Positions 55,320 through 63,990 of a stretch of 64,000 nt of DNA are shown piece after piece. The DNA lies in NCBI GenBank assembly GCA_030529945.1, contig JAUMVX010000005.1:1-64000 (forward strand), given 5' to 3'. Under the pieces are notes generated by a model. That model was not told the origin of the DNA. It saw only the letters and a list, made by a program, of their open reading frames with translations, and ran no database searches. This DNA comes from Bacteroidia bacterium (GTDB lineage: Bacteria; Bacteroidota; Bacteroidia; Bacteroidales; UBA932). A program made the translations under genes and the position numbers. Within the stretch, counting starts at the first letter, position 1; every line of letters starts with the position of its first letter.

Positions 55320-56339
55320 TCATTTTACTTCCCAGGTGGAACCGCTGTGCAGCAGCTCGTCCACCGAGTGGATCTTCGATTTCATCATCACTTCCTTGAC
55401 CTGGTCGCGCACTCCCGCATCGTAGGTGACGTCCTTCACGTCACGGATTACGCCCAGAGCCACAGGGTATTCAGGTCCCTTCATATCCGCGAGGGCGGTC
55501 TGGAGGCCGATATTGTCGGCGAATGCGTCGTGGATGAGGATATCCTCCTCGGTGAAGCCGCCCTCTCCGATGTGCACGGCGCGGATCTTCTTGCCGTCGA
55601 ATATGAGTCCCTTGTCCCTGTTCTTGCCGAAAATCATCCTCTGGCCCTGACGCAGCGTTATGGTACGCTCGGCACGGACTGCCGGATCGGATATGTCCTT
55701 ATGGGTTCCGTCATTGAATATCACGCAGTTCGTGAGCATCTCGATGACAGAGCATCCGTCGTGGATGGCGGCGGCGGTCATCACTTCCTCATTGAGCGAG
55801 AGCTCGACATCGAGACTGCGTGCGAAGAAAGTACCTTTCGCGCCGAGCACGAGGCTTCCCGGATTGAACGGATGTTCGACCGTGCCGTACGGGGATGTCT
55901 TGGTGATGGCTCCGAACTTCGAAGTCGGCGAGTACTGTCCCTTCGTGAGACCGTAAATGCGGTTGTTGAAGAGTATGATGTTTATGTCGATGTTCCTTCT
56001 GATGGCGTGGATGAAGTGGTTTCCGCCGATGGCGAGCGCGTCGCCGTCACCGCAGGCCTGCCATACGGTGAGATTCGGGTTCGCGACCTTGATGCCGGTG
56101 GAGACAGCGGTCGCGCGTCCGTGGATGCTGTGGAAACCGTAAGTGTCCATATAATACGGGAGACGTGACGAGCAGCCGATTCCGGAAACTACCACATAAC
56201 GCTCCTTTTCATAATTCAGAGCCTGGCTCACCTTGGGGAGCGCGCGCTGCAGAGCCGCGAGGACCGCGTGGTCGCCGCAGCCGGGACACCAGCGAACTTC
56301 CTGGTCGCTCTTGAAATCCTTGAAAGTCAAATTTGCCAT
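55320..56339 (-). CDS. korB: 2-oxoacid:ferredoxin oxidoreductase, beta subunit (KorB-like)
   Basis: 339 residues. Thiamine-diphosphate subunit of a ferredoxin-dependent 2-oxoacid oxidoreductase. Visible: QEVRWCPGCGDHAVLAAL with CxxC (18/21), IGCSSRLPYYMDTYGFHSIHGRA, and the TPP/Mg motif GDGDALAIGGNHFIHAIRRN...NNRIYGLTKGQ. The two-subunit form (with KorA) fits 2-oxoglutarate or similar; a pyruvate-type enzyme cannot be excluded by sequence alone. It follows korA by 12 bases. Confidence 0.93.
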   Translation of the reverse strand: MANLTFKDFKSDQEVRWCPGCGDHAVLAALQRALPKVSQALNYEKERYVVVSGIGCSSRLPYYMDTYGFHSIHGRATAVSTGIKVANPNLTVWQACGDGDALAIGGNHFIHAIRRNIDINIILFNNRIYGLTKGQYSPTSKFGAITKTSPYGTVEHPFNPGSLVLGAKGTFFARSLDVELSLNEEVMTAAAIHDGCSVIEMLTNCVIFNDGTHKDISDPAVRAERTITLRQGQRMIFGKNRDKGLIFDGKKIRAVHIGEGGFTEEDILIHDAFADNIGLQTALADMKGPEYPVALGVIRDVKDVTYDAGVRDQVKEVMMKSKIHSVDELLHSGSTWEVK

Positions 56340-56351
56340 AGTGATGTCCTC

Positions 56352-58184
56352 CTATAATTCCTTTCTTATAGCCTCCACCAGCTCGCCGATAAGGAAAGGC
56401 TGGCCCTGTATCTTGTTGTATTGCACGAAGTCGCACTTCGGGAACAGATTACGCAGGTAGGAGACGAAATGTCCCGAATTCAGCTCGCAGACCAGTATCT
56501 TCTCGAAACGGGAGAAAAGCTCCCGCGTATTCCTCGGAAGAGGGTCGATGTAGTCGAAGTGCGCATAGCTGACGTCTTCTCCGACCTCGTGTACCGCCGA
56601 CAGGAGATGACCGTAGGTTCCACCCCAGCCGACCACCAGCAGCTTTCCCTTTGCGGGGCCGAAGGCCAATGTCTGCTCGGGGATGTAATCGGCGATCTTG
56701 GCGACTTTTGCCGCACGCTCACGGACCATAAGCTCGTGATTCGCGGGGTCGGAGGAAAGCACACCTTCGTGCGTCTTCTCCAGACCGCCTACGCGATGCT
56801 CGAAACCGCGCTGTCCGGGCAGGGCCCATTTGCGCACGAGTGTCTCGGGGTCGCGCTCGAAAGGCTTGAATTTGCCCTCGCAGCTCTCGGCGAAAGGCGG
56901 ACAGATTTCCGGATAGTCCTTCATAGAAGGAATCAGCCAAGGCTCGCTGCCGTTCCCGAGGAAGCCCTCGGAAAGCAGCATAACCGGAGTCATATGCTCC
57001 AGAGCTATCTTGCAGGCCATAAAAGCCGCGTCGAAGCAGTGGGCCGGAGAATGGGCCGCTATCACAGGGATAGGGCATTCGCCGTTGCGGCCGTAGAGGG
57101 CCTGGTTCAGGTCGGTCTGCTCGGTCTTCGTAGGGATGCCCGTGGAAGGGCCGGCCCTCTGTACATCCACTACGACCAGCGGAAGCTCGGTCATCACGGC
57201 CAGTCCGAGGGCCTCGCTCTTGAGGGACAGGCCCGGTCCGGAAGTGGTGGTGACGGCAAGGTCTCCGGCAAAGGAGGCTCCGATGGCCGTACAGATTCCC
57301 GCGATTTCATCCTCGGCCTGCAGGGTCTTCGCCCCGAGGCTCTTATGGATGGCAAGCTCCTCCAGAATGGCGGTGGCCGGCGTTATGGGATATGAGCCGC
57401 AGAAGAGAGGAAGGCCCGACTTCTCGGAAGCCGCGAGCAGGCCCCAGGCTATGGCCTGGTTCCCGGTGATATTGCGGTAAGTGCCTTTCTTCTTGTTCTC
57501 GACCGGTGCGATGGTATAGGTGTTCGGAATCAGCTGGACGTTCGCCGCATAGTTATATCCCGCATTCAGGACTTTCTTGTTCGGCTCTATCATCTCCGGA
57601 TGCTTCTTCGCGAACTTGCGCTCCAGATAGGAGTATATGTATTCCAGAGGACGGCTGTAAATGAAGCAGGCCATACCCAGAGTGAACATATTCTTGCATT
57701 TGTGGATGCTCTTGGTATCCATCCCGCTGTCCTTCAGGCACTCTTCGGTGAGAGTGGTGATCGGGGAGATTATGAGGGTGCGGTCCTCCACCTGCAGCTC
57801 CGTGAACGGGTCCTGCGTGGTGAAGCCGGCTCTGGCCATAGACGCTTCGTTAAAGGAGTCCTGATCCACAAGTATCATCGCGTGACGCTTGCACCATTTC
57901 GCGTTAGCCTTCAGAGCGGCGGGATTCATAGCCACGAGCAGGTCGCAGAAATCGCCCGGGGTGGTCACGTCCTGGCTGCCGATGTGCACCTGGAATCCGG
58001 ACACGCCGGAAACCGTGTCGTGCGGGGCTCTGATCTCGGCGGGATAGTCGGGGAATGTCGAGAGTTCGTTGCCATAGATGGCAGACATATCAGCAAAGAG
58101 AGACCCCGTGAGCTGCATCCCGTCACCGGAATCTCCCGCAAAACGAATCACAACATCTTTAGCATCAATTACTTTATGTTGCAT
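56352..58184 (-). CDS. korA: 2-oxoacid:ferredoxin oxidoreductase, gamma-alpha fused subunit (KorA-like)
   Basis: 610 residues. An N-terminal gamma domain (VVIRFAGDSGDGMQLTGSLFADMSA) is fused to the alpha domain (GNQAIAWGLLAASEKSGLPLFCGSYPITPATAILEEL; ATTTSGPGLSLKSEALG; QRAGPSTGIPTKTEQTDL). This fusion is typical of 2-oxoglutarate/2-ketoacid Kor enzymes in Bacteroidota. With KorB it interconverts 2-oxoglutarate and succinyl-CoA + CO2 with ferredoxin. It is first of the korA-korB-gdhA run. Confidence 0.93.
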   Translation of the reverse strand: MQHKVIDAKDVVIRFAGDSGDGMQLTGSLFADMSAIYGNELSTFPDYPAEIRAPHDTVSGVSGFQVHIGSQDVTTPGDFCDLLVAMNPAALKANAKWCKRHAMILVDQDSFNEASMARAGFTTQDPFTELQVEDRTLIISPITTLTEECLKDSGMDTKSIHKCKNMFTLGMACFIYSRPLEYIYSYLERKFAKKHPEMIEPNKKVLNAGYNYAANVQLIPNTYTIAPVENKKKGTYRNITGNQAIAWGLLAASEKSGLPLFCGSYPITPATAILEELAIHKSLGAKTLQAEDEIAGICTAIGASFAGDLAVTTTSGPGLSLKSEALGLAVMTELPLVVVDVQRAGPSTGIPTKTEQTDLNQALYGRNGECPIPVIAAHSPAHCFDAAFMACKIALEHMTPVMLLSEGFLGNGSEPWLIPSMKDYPEICPPFAESCEGKFKPFERDPETLVRKWALPGQRGFEHRVGGLEKTHEGVLSSDPANHELMVRERAAKVAKIADYIPEQTLAFGPAKGKLLVVGWGGTYGHLLSAVHEVGEDVSYAHFDYIDPLPRNTRELFSRFEKILVCELNSGHFVSYLRNLFPKCDFVQYNKIQGQPFLIGELVEAIRKEL

Positions 58185-58221
58185 TGCTTCTGACAGATAT
58201 TAGTTATCTTTTAATTTTCGC

Positions 58222-58229
58222 CAAAGGTA
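58222..58229 (-). promoter_or_regulatory. -7 box of the kor-gdh operon
   Basis: On the minus strand TACCTTTG matches TAnnTTTG, 38 bases upstream of korA. A nearby CAAA (58254-58257) gives TTTG at a 24-base spacing, longer than usual. Confidence 0.45.
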
Positions 58230-58334
58230 TATAATTAAATGCGAATTTGATACCAAACAGGCTATTATTTTATCAAAATAAAAGTTTTTACAAATGCCGA
58301 GCTTACAGCCCGGAAGACACGGCCGGACACGGCG

Positions 58335-58375
58335 AAGGCTGAGCCCGGAGCATCTCCCCGGGTCTCAGCCTTTCC
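58335..58375 (-). terminator. Hairpin after the ompH/skp gene
   Basis: Inverted repeat around AAGGCTGAG-c-CCGG / CCGG-gt-CTCAGCCTT, 20 bases past the minus-strand ompH stop. The T tract on that strand is weak, so it may act as a terminator or simply as RNA structure. The rest of 58185-58394 shows no gene. Confidence 0.5.
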
Positions 58376-58394
58376 CTATCTTATGTCCGGGCAC

Positions 58395-58949
58395 TTACTC
58401 CGCGGCCTGCTGGGCCTGAAGTTCAGCCTGAAGCGTCTCGAGAGTGCGTCCCTCAGGGATGTTCAGGGCCTTTCTCGCCGCCGGGGTGAGATCCGTGCTC
58501 TGGGTGTCGTCCTTGTAGATGAATGCGCCGGCATCGAACACATAGATGTAGCCGCCTTCCTTGGCTATCTTGTTTATGGTCTCGATGGCTTTCTGCTGGA
58601 TAGGAGCCATAAGCTGGTTCTGCTGATTGTCAAGCTCCTGGCTTGCTGACTGCTGGAACTCCTGAATCCTCTGCTGCATATCGGCGAGTTCCTTCTCCTT
58701 GCTCTCGCGGATGGTGGCAGTCCAGGTGCCGGCCTTCTGCTGGTAGGTGGAATATTTCGAGTTGAACTCATCGACCATAGCCTGATAGGTCTCCTGCGTC
58801 TCCTTGCTGGAGGCCATCATAACCTTGCGGGCCTCGTCCATTTCCGGCATAAGCTGGATAACCTCGGTAAGATTCACGTGCGCGAATTTCTGAGCGAAAG
58901 CCGCCGTGGAAAGAAATGCCAGAGCGGCAATCATAAGAATTTTCTTCAT
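58395..58949 (-). CDS. OmpH/Skp-family periplasmic chaperone
   Basis: 184 residues with signal peptide MKKILMIAALAFLSTAAFAQ. Helical hairpin features (EMDEARKVMMASSKETQETYQAMVDEFNSKYSTYQQKAG; QQSASQELDNQQNQLMAPIQQKAIETINKIAKEGGYIYVFD) match the jellyfish-like Skp trimer that holds outer-membrane proteins. The C-terminal QAQQAAE tail is ordinary. It is 28 bases downstream of bamA, the usual neighbour. Confidence 0.93.
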   Translation of the reverse strand: MKKILMIAALAFLSTAAFAQKFAHVNLTEVIQLMPEMDEARKVMMASSKETQETYQAMVDEFNSKYSTYQQKAGTWTATIRESKEKELADMQQRIQEFQQSASQELDNQQNQLMAPIQQKAIETINKIAKEGGYIYVFDAGAFIYKDDTQSTDLTPAARKALNIPEGRTLETLQAELQAQQAAE

Positions 58950-58977
58950 ATTACAACAGTTTTTGATTTATGCTTGT

Positions 58978-61593
58978 TTAGAATTGCTGTCCGATAACGA
59001 AGTGGAACTGGCTCTTCTTGTCGTCGGTGGAGTCGAAGCCGTATCCCCAGTCCACGCCCAGAAGACCGATCATAGGCAGATATACTCTCACGCCCAGACC
59101 TGCGGAACGCTTTATCTGGAACGGATTGAAGTTGCGGATGTCCGCCCAGCAGTTACCGCCCTCCAGAAATGCCAGAGCATAGATGGTGGAGGAAGGCTGC
59201 AGCACTACAGGATAGCGCAGCTCGAGCGTGAACTTGTCATAGACGTTGCCGGCGTAAGCCGTACCGTTCGAGTTATAGGAAGTGGCCTGGAGCGGGGTCA
59301 GGGAGTAGTTCTCGTAACCTCGGAGCGAGATGACCTCGGAACCGTATGTGCTGTATCCGGACATACCGTCACCGCCGACGAGGAAGCCCTCGAACGGAGA
59401 ATAGCCCCACTTCCTGTTATAGTAGCCGAGGTAGCCGAACTGGGCCCTGGTCATAAGCACCAGGTCGCCCGCTATCTTGCTGTAAACGGTGCCGGAGAAC
59501 TTCCATTTATGGTATTCAATCCATTTGAAGCGCTTGTTGGTGCTCCAGTTGTCATAATTTATATCCCTCCAGCTGTCCACCTTCTTCGGGTCGCCGTTCT
59601 CGTCGAGATTGCCCCAGTCCTTTTTCCTCAGAAGCGAGAACGGAGGGGTGAGCTGAACGGAGGCCGTGAACTCGGAACCGGAACGCGGATAGATAATCTG
59701 GTCGGTGGAGTTCCTCGTGAGGGTCAGGGAATAGCTGACGTTGTGGGAGACTCCGTTGTCGAAGAAGAAATATCCGGAGTACCAGTTGGTCAGGCGGTAG
59801 GTCTGCCAGCCGAGTCCGTTGTACAGGATGAAGTAGTTGTCGGGCCATTTCAGACGGCGGCCCAGCGATGCCGAGAAACCGTAGATCTCCATCATTCTGT
59901 CCCTGCTGAGGATATTCAGATAGAGCAGGGAGTTGGTCTGGCGGGTATAGTAGGTGGAGAGGTTCAGGGAAGTCGGCCTCTTGCCGAAGAGCCAAGGCTC
60001 CGTGAAGCTCGCCGTGAGGGCCGTGTAGTAGGTACCGTTCGTCTGGAAGCGGAACGCGAGATTCTGCGCGTCTCCCAGAGGTACGGGCTGCCAGGCGTGC
60101 TTGTCGAACATACGCTTGGTGGAGAAGTTGTTGAACACCACTCCGGCGGTGGCCACGAAAGTGTTTCCGCCCCAGCCTCCTGAGAGCTCCAGCTGGCTGG
60201 AGGACTTCTCGGTGACGTTATATATGATGTCCACAGTGTTGTTTACCTGGTTAGGGAGGATGGACCAGTTCTCCGGCTTCATTATCGCCTCCGGATCGAA
60301 CTGCCCCAGAGAGGCGATTTCCCGGACGGAGCGCTCGAAATCGCTCTGGCTGAAAAGATAGCCCGGACGGGTGAATATCTGACGGCGCACGATCTTCTCG
60401 TTAGTGAGGGTGTTGCCGTTTATGACTATGTTGTTCAGCGTGGCGGGCTTGCCCTCGCTGATGCGCATCTCCACGTCCACGGAGTCGTTCTGGATGTTCA
60501 GCTCGACGGGAGTGACATTGAAGAAGAGATAGCCGTTGTCGGTGTAGAGCTTGTTCACCGCCGCCTCGTTCTCCTTGCCGCCGCCGCGCAGACGTTTCTC
60601 CATCGTGACCACGTCATAGACATCTCCCTTCGAGATGCCGAGCACCTCGTTCAGGACATCGGAGGAATAGACTGAGTTTCCTGTCCAGGAAATGTCGCGG
60701 AAGTAGTACTTGTCCCCCTGGTCGAAACTGAAGTCTATGCCCAGACGGTTCACCTTGCCGTTCTTTTTAGGTGGGAGGAAATAGACGGAATCCTTCAGGA
60801 TGCGGGCGTCACGGTAACCGGCTTCGTTGAAGGCGGTTATGAGACCCTTCTTGTCATTTTCGTATTCCTTCTGATTAAACTTCTTGCTGCTGAAGAAGTT
60901 ATAGTATTTCGCCGACTTGGTCTTCTTCATCGACCTCGCGAGCTTGAAGTCCTTGACGTCGGTGTTTCCTTCGAAATTAATGGTCTTTATGCGTATGCGG
61001 TTGCCCTTGTCCACATTGAAGGTGACTCTTATGGCGTTGCGGATGATGCTGTCCTTCTTCACCTCGGGAGTCACTACGGTATTTATGAATCCCTTCTCGG
61101 CATAGAAGCGCTTGATGATGTCCGAGGAAGTCTTCGCCACATAATCGGAATACTCTCCTCCCCGGCGCAGATTCAGTCTCTCCTGAAGGTCCTTCTTCTC
61201 GCCGCTGCGCACTCCGGTGAATTCCCAGCGGGATACTCGCGGACGCTCCTTTATGGCGATTCTCAGGTACACGGAGTCCTTCGCCGAGCTGAGGCTGTCG
61301 ATGTACACCGCGACATCCTCGAAATAGCGCTGAAGCCACAGGCGGTTCACTATGTTAGAGATGTCATCTCCCGGGATGGTGACTTCCATCCCTTTCTGAA
61401 GCCCCGTGAGGGACACTATCTGGGAACTTCCGAAATAATTGTTCCCCGAGACGCTCACCCCGCCCACGATGTATTTGCGCGGAGCGTTATAATCCACTGT
61501 AACATCCGCCTGCTGCGCCTCCGCCGCACAGGGCAGAAGAAGAAGCAGGGCCGCTACGGCTATCCTGAAATTCTGCATCAAGTCTCTTTTCAT
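58978..61593 (-). CDS. bamA: Outer-membrane protein assembly factor BamA
   Basis: 871 residues with signal MKRDLMQNFRIAVAALLLLLPCAAEAQ. POTRA domains are recognisable by repeated GNTxxxxxKI-type segments (INFEGNTDVKDFKLARSM; ISWTGNSVYSSDVLNEVLGISKGDVYD; IVINGNTLTNEKIVRRQIFTRPGYLFS). The C-terminal 16-strand barrel has GVRVYLPMIGLLGVDWGYGFD (the VRGF-like region of family) and ends FHFVIGQQF with terminal Phe. It inserts other outer-membrane barrels. Between uppS and ompH/skp, a typical order. Confidence 0.96.
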   Translation of the reverse strand: MKRDLMQNFRIAVAALLLLLPCAAEAQQADVTVDYNAPRKYIVGGVSVSGNNYFGSSQIVSLTGLQKGMEVTIPGDDISNIVNRLWLQRYFEDVAVYIDSLSSAKDSVYLRIAIKERPRVSRWEFTGVRSGEKKDLQERLNLRRGGEYSDYVAKTSSDIIKRFYAEKGFINTVVTPEVKKDSIIRNAIRVTFNVDKGNRIRIKTINFEGNTDVKDFKLARSMKKTKSAKYYNFFSSKKFNQKEYENDKKGLITAFNEAGYRDARILKDSVYFLPPKKNGKVNRLGIDFSFDQGDKYYFRDISWTGNSVYSSDVLNEVLGISKGDVYDVVTMEKRLRGGGKENEAAVNKLYTDNGYLFFNVTPVELNIQNDSVDVEMRISEGKPATLNNIVINGNTLTNEKIVRRQIFTRPGYLFSQSDFERSVREIASLGQFDPEAIMKPENWSILPNQVNNTVDIIYNVTEKSSSQLELSGGWGGNTFVATAGVVFNNFSTKRMFDKHAWQPVPLGDAQNLAFRFQTNGTYYTALTASFTEPWLFGKRPTSLNLSTYYTRQTNSLLYLNILSRDRMMEIYGFSASLGRRLKWPDNYFILYNGLGWQTYRLTNWYSGYFFFDNGVSHNVSYSLTLTRNSTDQIIYPRSGSEFTASVQLTPPFSLLRKKDWGNLDENGDPKKVDSWRDINYDNWSTNKRFKWIEYHKWKFSGTVYSKIAGDLVLMTRAQFGYLGYYNRKWGYSPFEGFLVGGDGMSGYSTYGSEVISLRGYENYSLTPLQATSYNSNGTAYAGNVYDKFTLELRYPVVLQPSSTIYALAFLEGGNCWADIRNFNPFQIKRSAGLGVRVYLPMIGLLGVDWGYGFDSTDDKKSQFHFVIGQQF

Positions 61594-61606
61594 TCCTAAT
61601 GAAGCG

Positions 61607-61614
61607 CAAATATA
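61607..61614 (-). promoter_or_regulatory. -7 box of bamA
   Basis: On the minus strand TATATTTG matches TAnnTTTG, 14 bases before the bamA ATG in the 26-base gap after uppS. No clear -33 box, so an internal promoter is only possible. Confidence 0.35.
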
Positions 61615-61619
61615 CGCAT

Positions 61620-62333
61620 TTATTTGACTTTTCCATACCGGCGGTCTCTCTTCGAGTATTCATCCAGAGCCTCGAAAAAGCTCTCGCGCCGGAAATCGGG
61701 CCATAACGTGTCGGTGAAATGGAATTCCGAATAGGCCCCCTGCCAGAGAAGATAATTGCTGAGGCGCTTCTCGCCGGAAGTGCGGATGATGAGGTCGGGG
61801 TCCGGGATGCCGGCAGTCACGAGCAGAGAGTCGAAATCTTCAGCAGTCACCCCCTCGATGTCCTCGGGATGCCGCGCGTATTCGCGGGCCAGCCGTTTCG
61901 CGGCACTGAGGATGTCCCACTTGCCGCTGTAGCTGAAGAAAAGCACGAGGGTCAGACGGTCATTGGACGCTGTGGCGGCCTCCATCTTTTCGATGCGCTC
62001 GAGCAGCGGTCCGCTGAAACGGGAGCGGTTGCCGAGCACGAGGAAACGGATGCCGTTCCGCAGGAAGGTCTCGAGTTCGGAGGCCATCGTGTCGAACATC
62101 AGGTGCATAAGAGCTTCCACCTCGGCTTGTGGGCGGCCCCAGTTCTCCTCGCTGAACGCGAAGAGCGAGAGGTATCTGACCCCCGCCTCGACTGAAGCTT
62201 CCGTCACTGCGCGCACGCTTTCCACGCCTTCGAAATGACCGGCCACGCGTTCGAGACCCCTCTCGCGCGCCCATCGCCCGTTGCCGTCCATAATGATGGA
62301 CACGTGGACGGGTATCCGTTTGTTTTCTTCCAT
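61620..62333 (-). CDS. uppS: Isoprenyl (undecaprenyl) diphosphate synthase
   Basis: 237 residues. Condenses isopentenyl diphosphate units to make the C55 carrier lipid. The signature is SIIMDGNGRWARERGLERVAGHFEG (Asp16 catalytic), followed by LSLFAFSEENWGRP and the C-terminal PDLIIRTSGEKRLSNYLLWQGAYSEFHFTDTLWPDF. The gene is 6 bases downstream of nadK and upstream of bamA, in the classic Bacteroidota order nadK-uppS-bamA. Confidence 0.97.
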   Translation of the reverse strand: MEENKRIPVHVSIIMDGNGRWARERGLERVAGHFEGVESVRAVTEASVEAGVRYLSLFAFSEENWGRPQAEVEALMHLMFDTMASELETFLRNGIRFLVLGNRSRFSGPLLERIEKMEAATASNDRLTLVLFFSYSGKWDILSAAKRLAREYARHPEDIEGVTAEDFDSLLVTAGIPDPDLIIRTSGEKRLSNYLLWQGAYSEFHFTDTLWPDFRRESFFEALDEYSKRDRRYGKVK

Positions 62334-62339
62334 ATCGGA

Positions 62340-63140
62340 TTACAGATTTCTGACATCTTCGCCCCAGAACAGCTTACTGTTCAGAGCCTTTATGAAATTC
62401 GACCTTTCGAGCCGGACTCTCTTGAGCGAAAATTGTGCCAGCGAAATGTCCAGACGCACGCCCGAAGGCACGCAGAAGGTCTGGTTATCCACGCTCAGGG
62501 TTACGGTCTGCTCGCGCGAAAATGCACAGACGCAGACCTTCGTGCTGTCGGGTACGATGAGCGGACGCATATTCAGATTATGCGGAGCGACGGGAGCGAG
62601 GATGAGCACCTTCGACTCGGGAGTGCAGATCGGGCCGCCCACGCTCAGAGAGTAGGCGGTGGAACCCGAGCTTGTCGCCACGAGCAGGCCGTCGGCCCAA
62701 TAGGTCGGCAGCGCGACCCCGTCGATTCTCGCGACCGCGCTCAGCATCGCCGTGCCTGTGCGGTGCACGCAGACCTCGTTCAGACAGAAAAGCGGAGCCT
62801 GCCGTCCCTCCAGGCGGACTTCGAGCATCTCGCGGTTCTCTATGGTCCAGCGGCCTCCGGCCAATGCGGATACGACCTCGTCCGGCTCATATTCGGAGAG
62901 AAAGCCGAGACGGCCGAGGTTCACGCCGAGCACGGGGACACCGGCGGGAGCGGCTATGTGCGCCGCGCTCAGAAAGGTTCCGTCACCCCCGACGCTCAGA
63001 AGAACGTCGGTGCCGTCCCTGAGGACATCGTCCTCCACTTCATATATCTCATCCGCCACGCTGCGGAGCGCGCGCGTCAGACGCACGAATCCGTCCCCGT
63101 TGCGCAGACCGTCTTTCTTTATGTAAACGCCTAATTTCAT
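62340..63140 (-). CDS. nadK: NAD kinase
   Basis: 266 residues from MKLGVYIKKDGLRNGDGF; an upstream ATG (63170) would begin with residues not seen in the family. Phosphorylates NAD to NADP. The ATP/NAD motifs are LLSVGGDGTFLSAAHIA, GVNLGRLGFLSEYEPDE, and TSSGSTAYSLSVGGPI. It heads the nadK-uppS-bamA-ompH/skp run on the minus strand and is divergent from pdxJ. Confidence 0.96.
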   Translation of the reverse strand: MKLGVYIKKDGLRNGDGFVRLTRALRSVADEIYEVEDDVLRDGTDVLLSVGGDGTFLSAAHIAAPAGVPVLGVNLGRLGFLSEYEPDEVVSALAGGRWTIENREMLEVRLEGRQAPLFCLNEVCVHRTGTAMLSAVARIDGVALPTYWADGLLVATSSGSTAYSLSVGGPICTPESKVLILAPVAPHNLNMRPLIVPDSTKVCVCAFSREQTVTLSVDNQTFCVPSGVRLDISLAQFSLKRVRLERSNFIKALNSKLFWGEDVRNL

Positions 63141-63158
63141 TCCGTCCGTATAATCCCT

Positions 63159-63166
63159 CAAAATTA
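63159..63166 (-). promoter_or_regulatory. -7 box of nadK
   Basis: On the minus strand TAATTTTG matches TAnnTTTG, 18 bases before the nadK ATG at 63140. No clear -33. Confidence 0.4.
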
Positions 63167-63189
63167 TCAACTATTTTCCACTTTATTGC

Positions 63190-63197
63190 TATTTTTG
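63190..63197 (+). promoter_or_regulatory. -7 box of pdxJ
   Basis: TATTTTTG matches TAnnTTTG, 7 bases before the pdxJ ATG. The very short leader resembles that of lpxC and ruvX in this window. Confidence 0.45.
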
Positions 63198-63204
63198 CTG
63201 CGAA

Positions 63205-63927
63205 ATGACAAGATTGAGTGTAAATATAAACAAAGTCGCCACGCTCAGAAACTCCCGGGGCGGAAATGTCCCGGACGTGCTGAAAGCGGCTGTCGCCTGC
63301 GAGAGCTTCGGGGCTGAGGGCATCACCGTGCATCCGAGGCCGGACGAAAGACACATCAGATATTCGGATGTGCGTGCGCTCAGACCGCTCATAAAGACGG
63401 AGTTCAATATCGAAGGGAACCCCATCCCGAGTTTCATCGAACTCGTCTGCGAGGTGCTGCCGCATCAGGTCACTCTGGTTCCGGACGGGAACGATGTGCT
63501 CACCTCCGACAGGGGGTGGGACACGGTGGGCAACAAGGCTTTTCTGACGGAGGTCTGCGCACTTTTCAGAAGCCGGGGCATCCGCACGTCCATATTCATA
63601 GACCCGTCACCGAGGATGGCGGAAGGCGCCGCCGCCTGCGGGGCGGACAGGGTGGAGATGTACACTGCGGGGTATGCGGAAGGCTACGGCTCCGACCCGT
63701 CGAAGGCGGTTCAGGACTACATCGCCACGGCACGCAGGGCACGGGAATGCGGTCTGGGACTGAATGCCGGACACGATCTGAACCTGGACAATCTCACTTT
63801 CTTCCTCCACAGCATCCCCTGGACCGATGAAGTTTCCATAGGGCACGCGCTCATCTCGGACGCGCTCTATATGGGTCTGGAAAACACGGTGAAGGCCTAT
63901 CTCGAAGCCATCAGAAAGGCGTTCTGA
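63205..63927 (+). CDS. pdxJ: Pyridoxine 5'-phosphate synthase
   Basis: 240 residues. PdxJ condenses 1-deoxyxylulose 5-phosphate with 3-amino-2-oxopropyl phosphate to make pyridoxine 5'-phosphate. MTRLSVNINKVATLRNSRGG and EGITVHPRPDERHIRYSDV are the family phosphate/substrate motifs; EFNIEGNPIPSF, QVTLVPDGNDVLTSDRGWD and GLGLNAGHDLNLDNL follow. DXP also feeds the dxr gene (26-27 kb). Confidence 0.97.
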   Translation: MTRLSVNINKVATLRNSRGGNVPDVLKAAVACESFGAEGITVHPRPDERHIRYSDVRALRPLIKTEFNIEGNPIPSFIELVCEVLPHQVTLVPDGNDVLTSDRGWDTVGNKAFLTEVCALFRSRGIRTSIFIDPSPRMAEGAAACGADRVEMYTAGYAEGYGSDPSKAVQDYIATARRARECGLGLNAGHDLNLDNLTFFLHSIPWTDEVSIGHALISDALYMGLENTVKAYLEAIRKAF

Positions 63928-63982
63928 AGCACGTGGGAAGCAAATCCGGGCGCCTATGTGCTGATATTCTAAGTTTTTTGCC

Positions 63983-63990
63983 TACTTTTG
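63983..63990 (+). promoter_or_regulatory. -7 box at the right edge
   Basis: TACTTTTG matches TAnnTTTG and probably belongs to a gene starting outside the window. The stretch 63928-64000 holds no gene. Confidence 0.4.

Noticed and set aside
54027..56168. 713-codon open frame opposite gdhA and korB
   Set aside because: Covers two highly conserved genes on the other strand; no recognisable domains.
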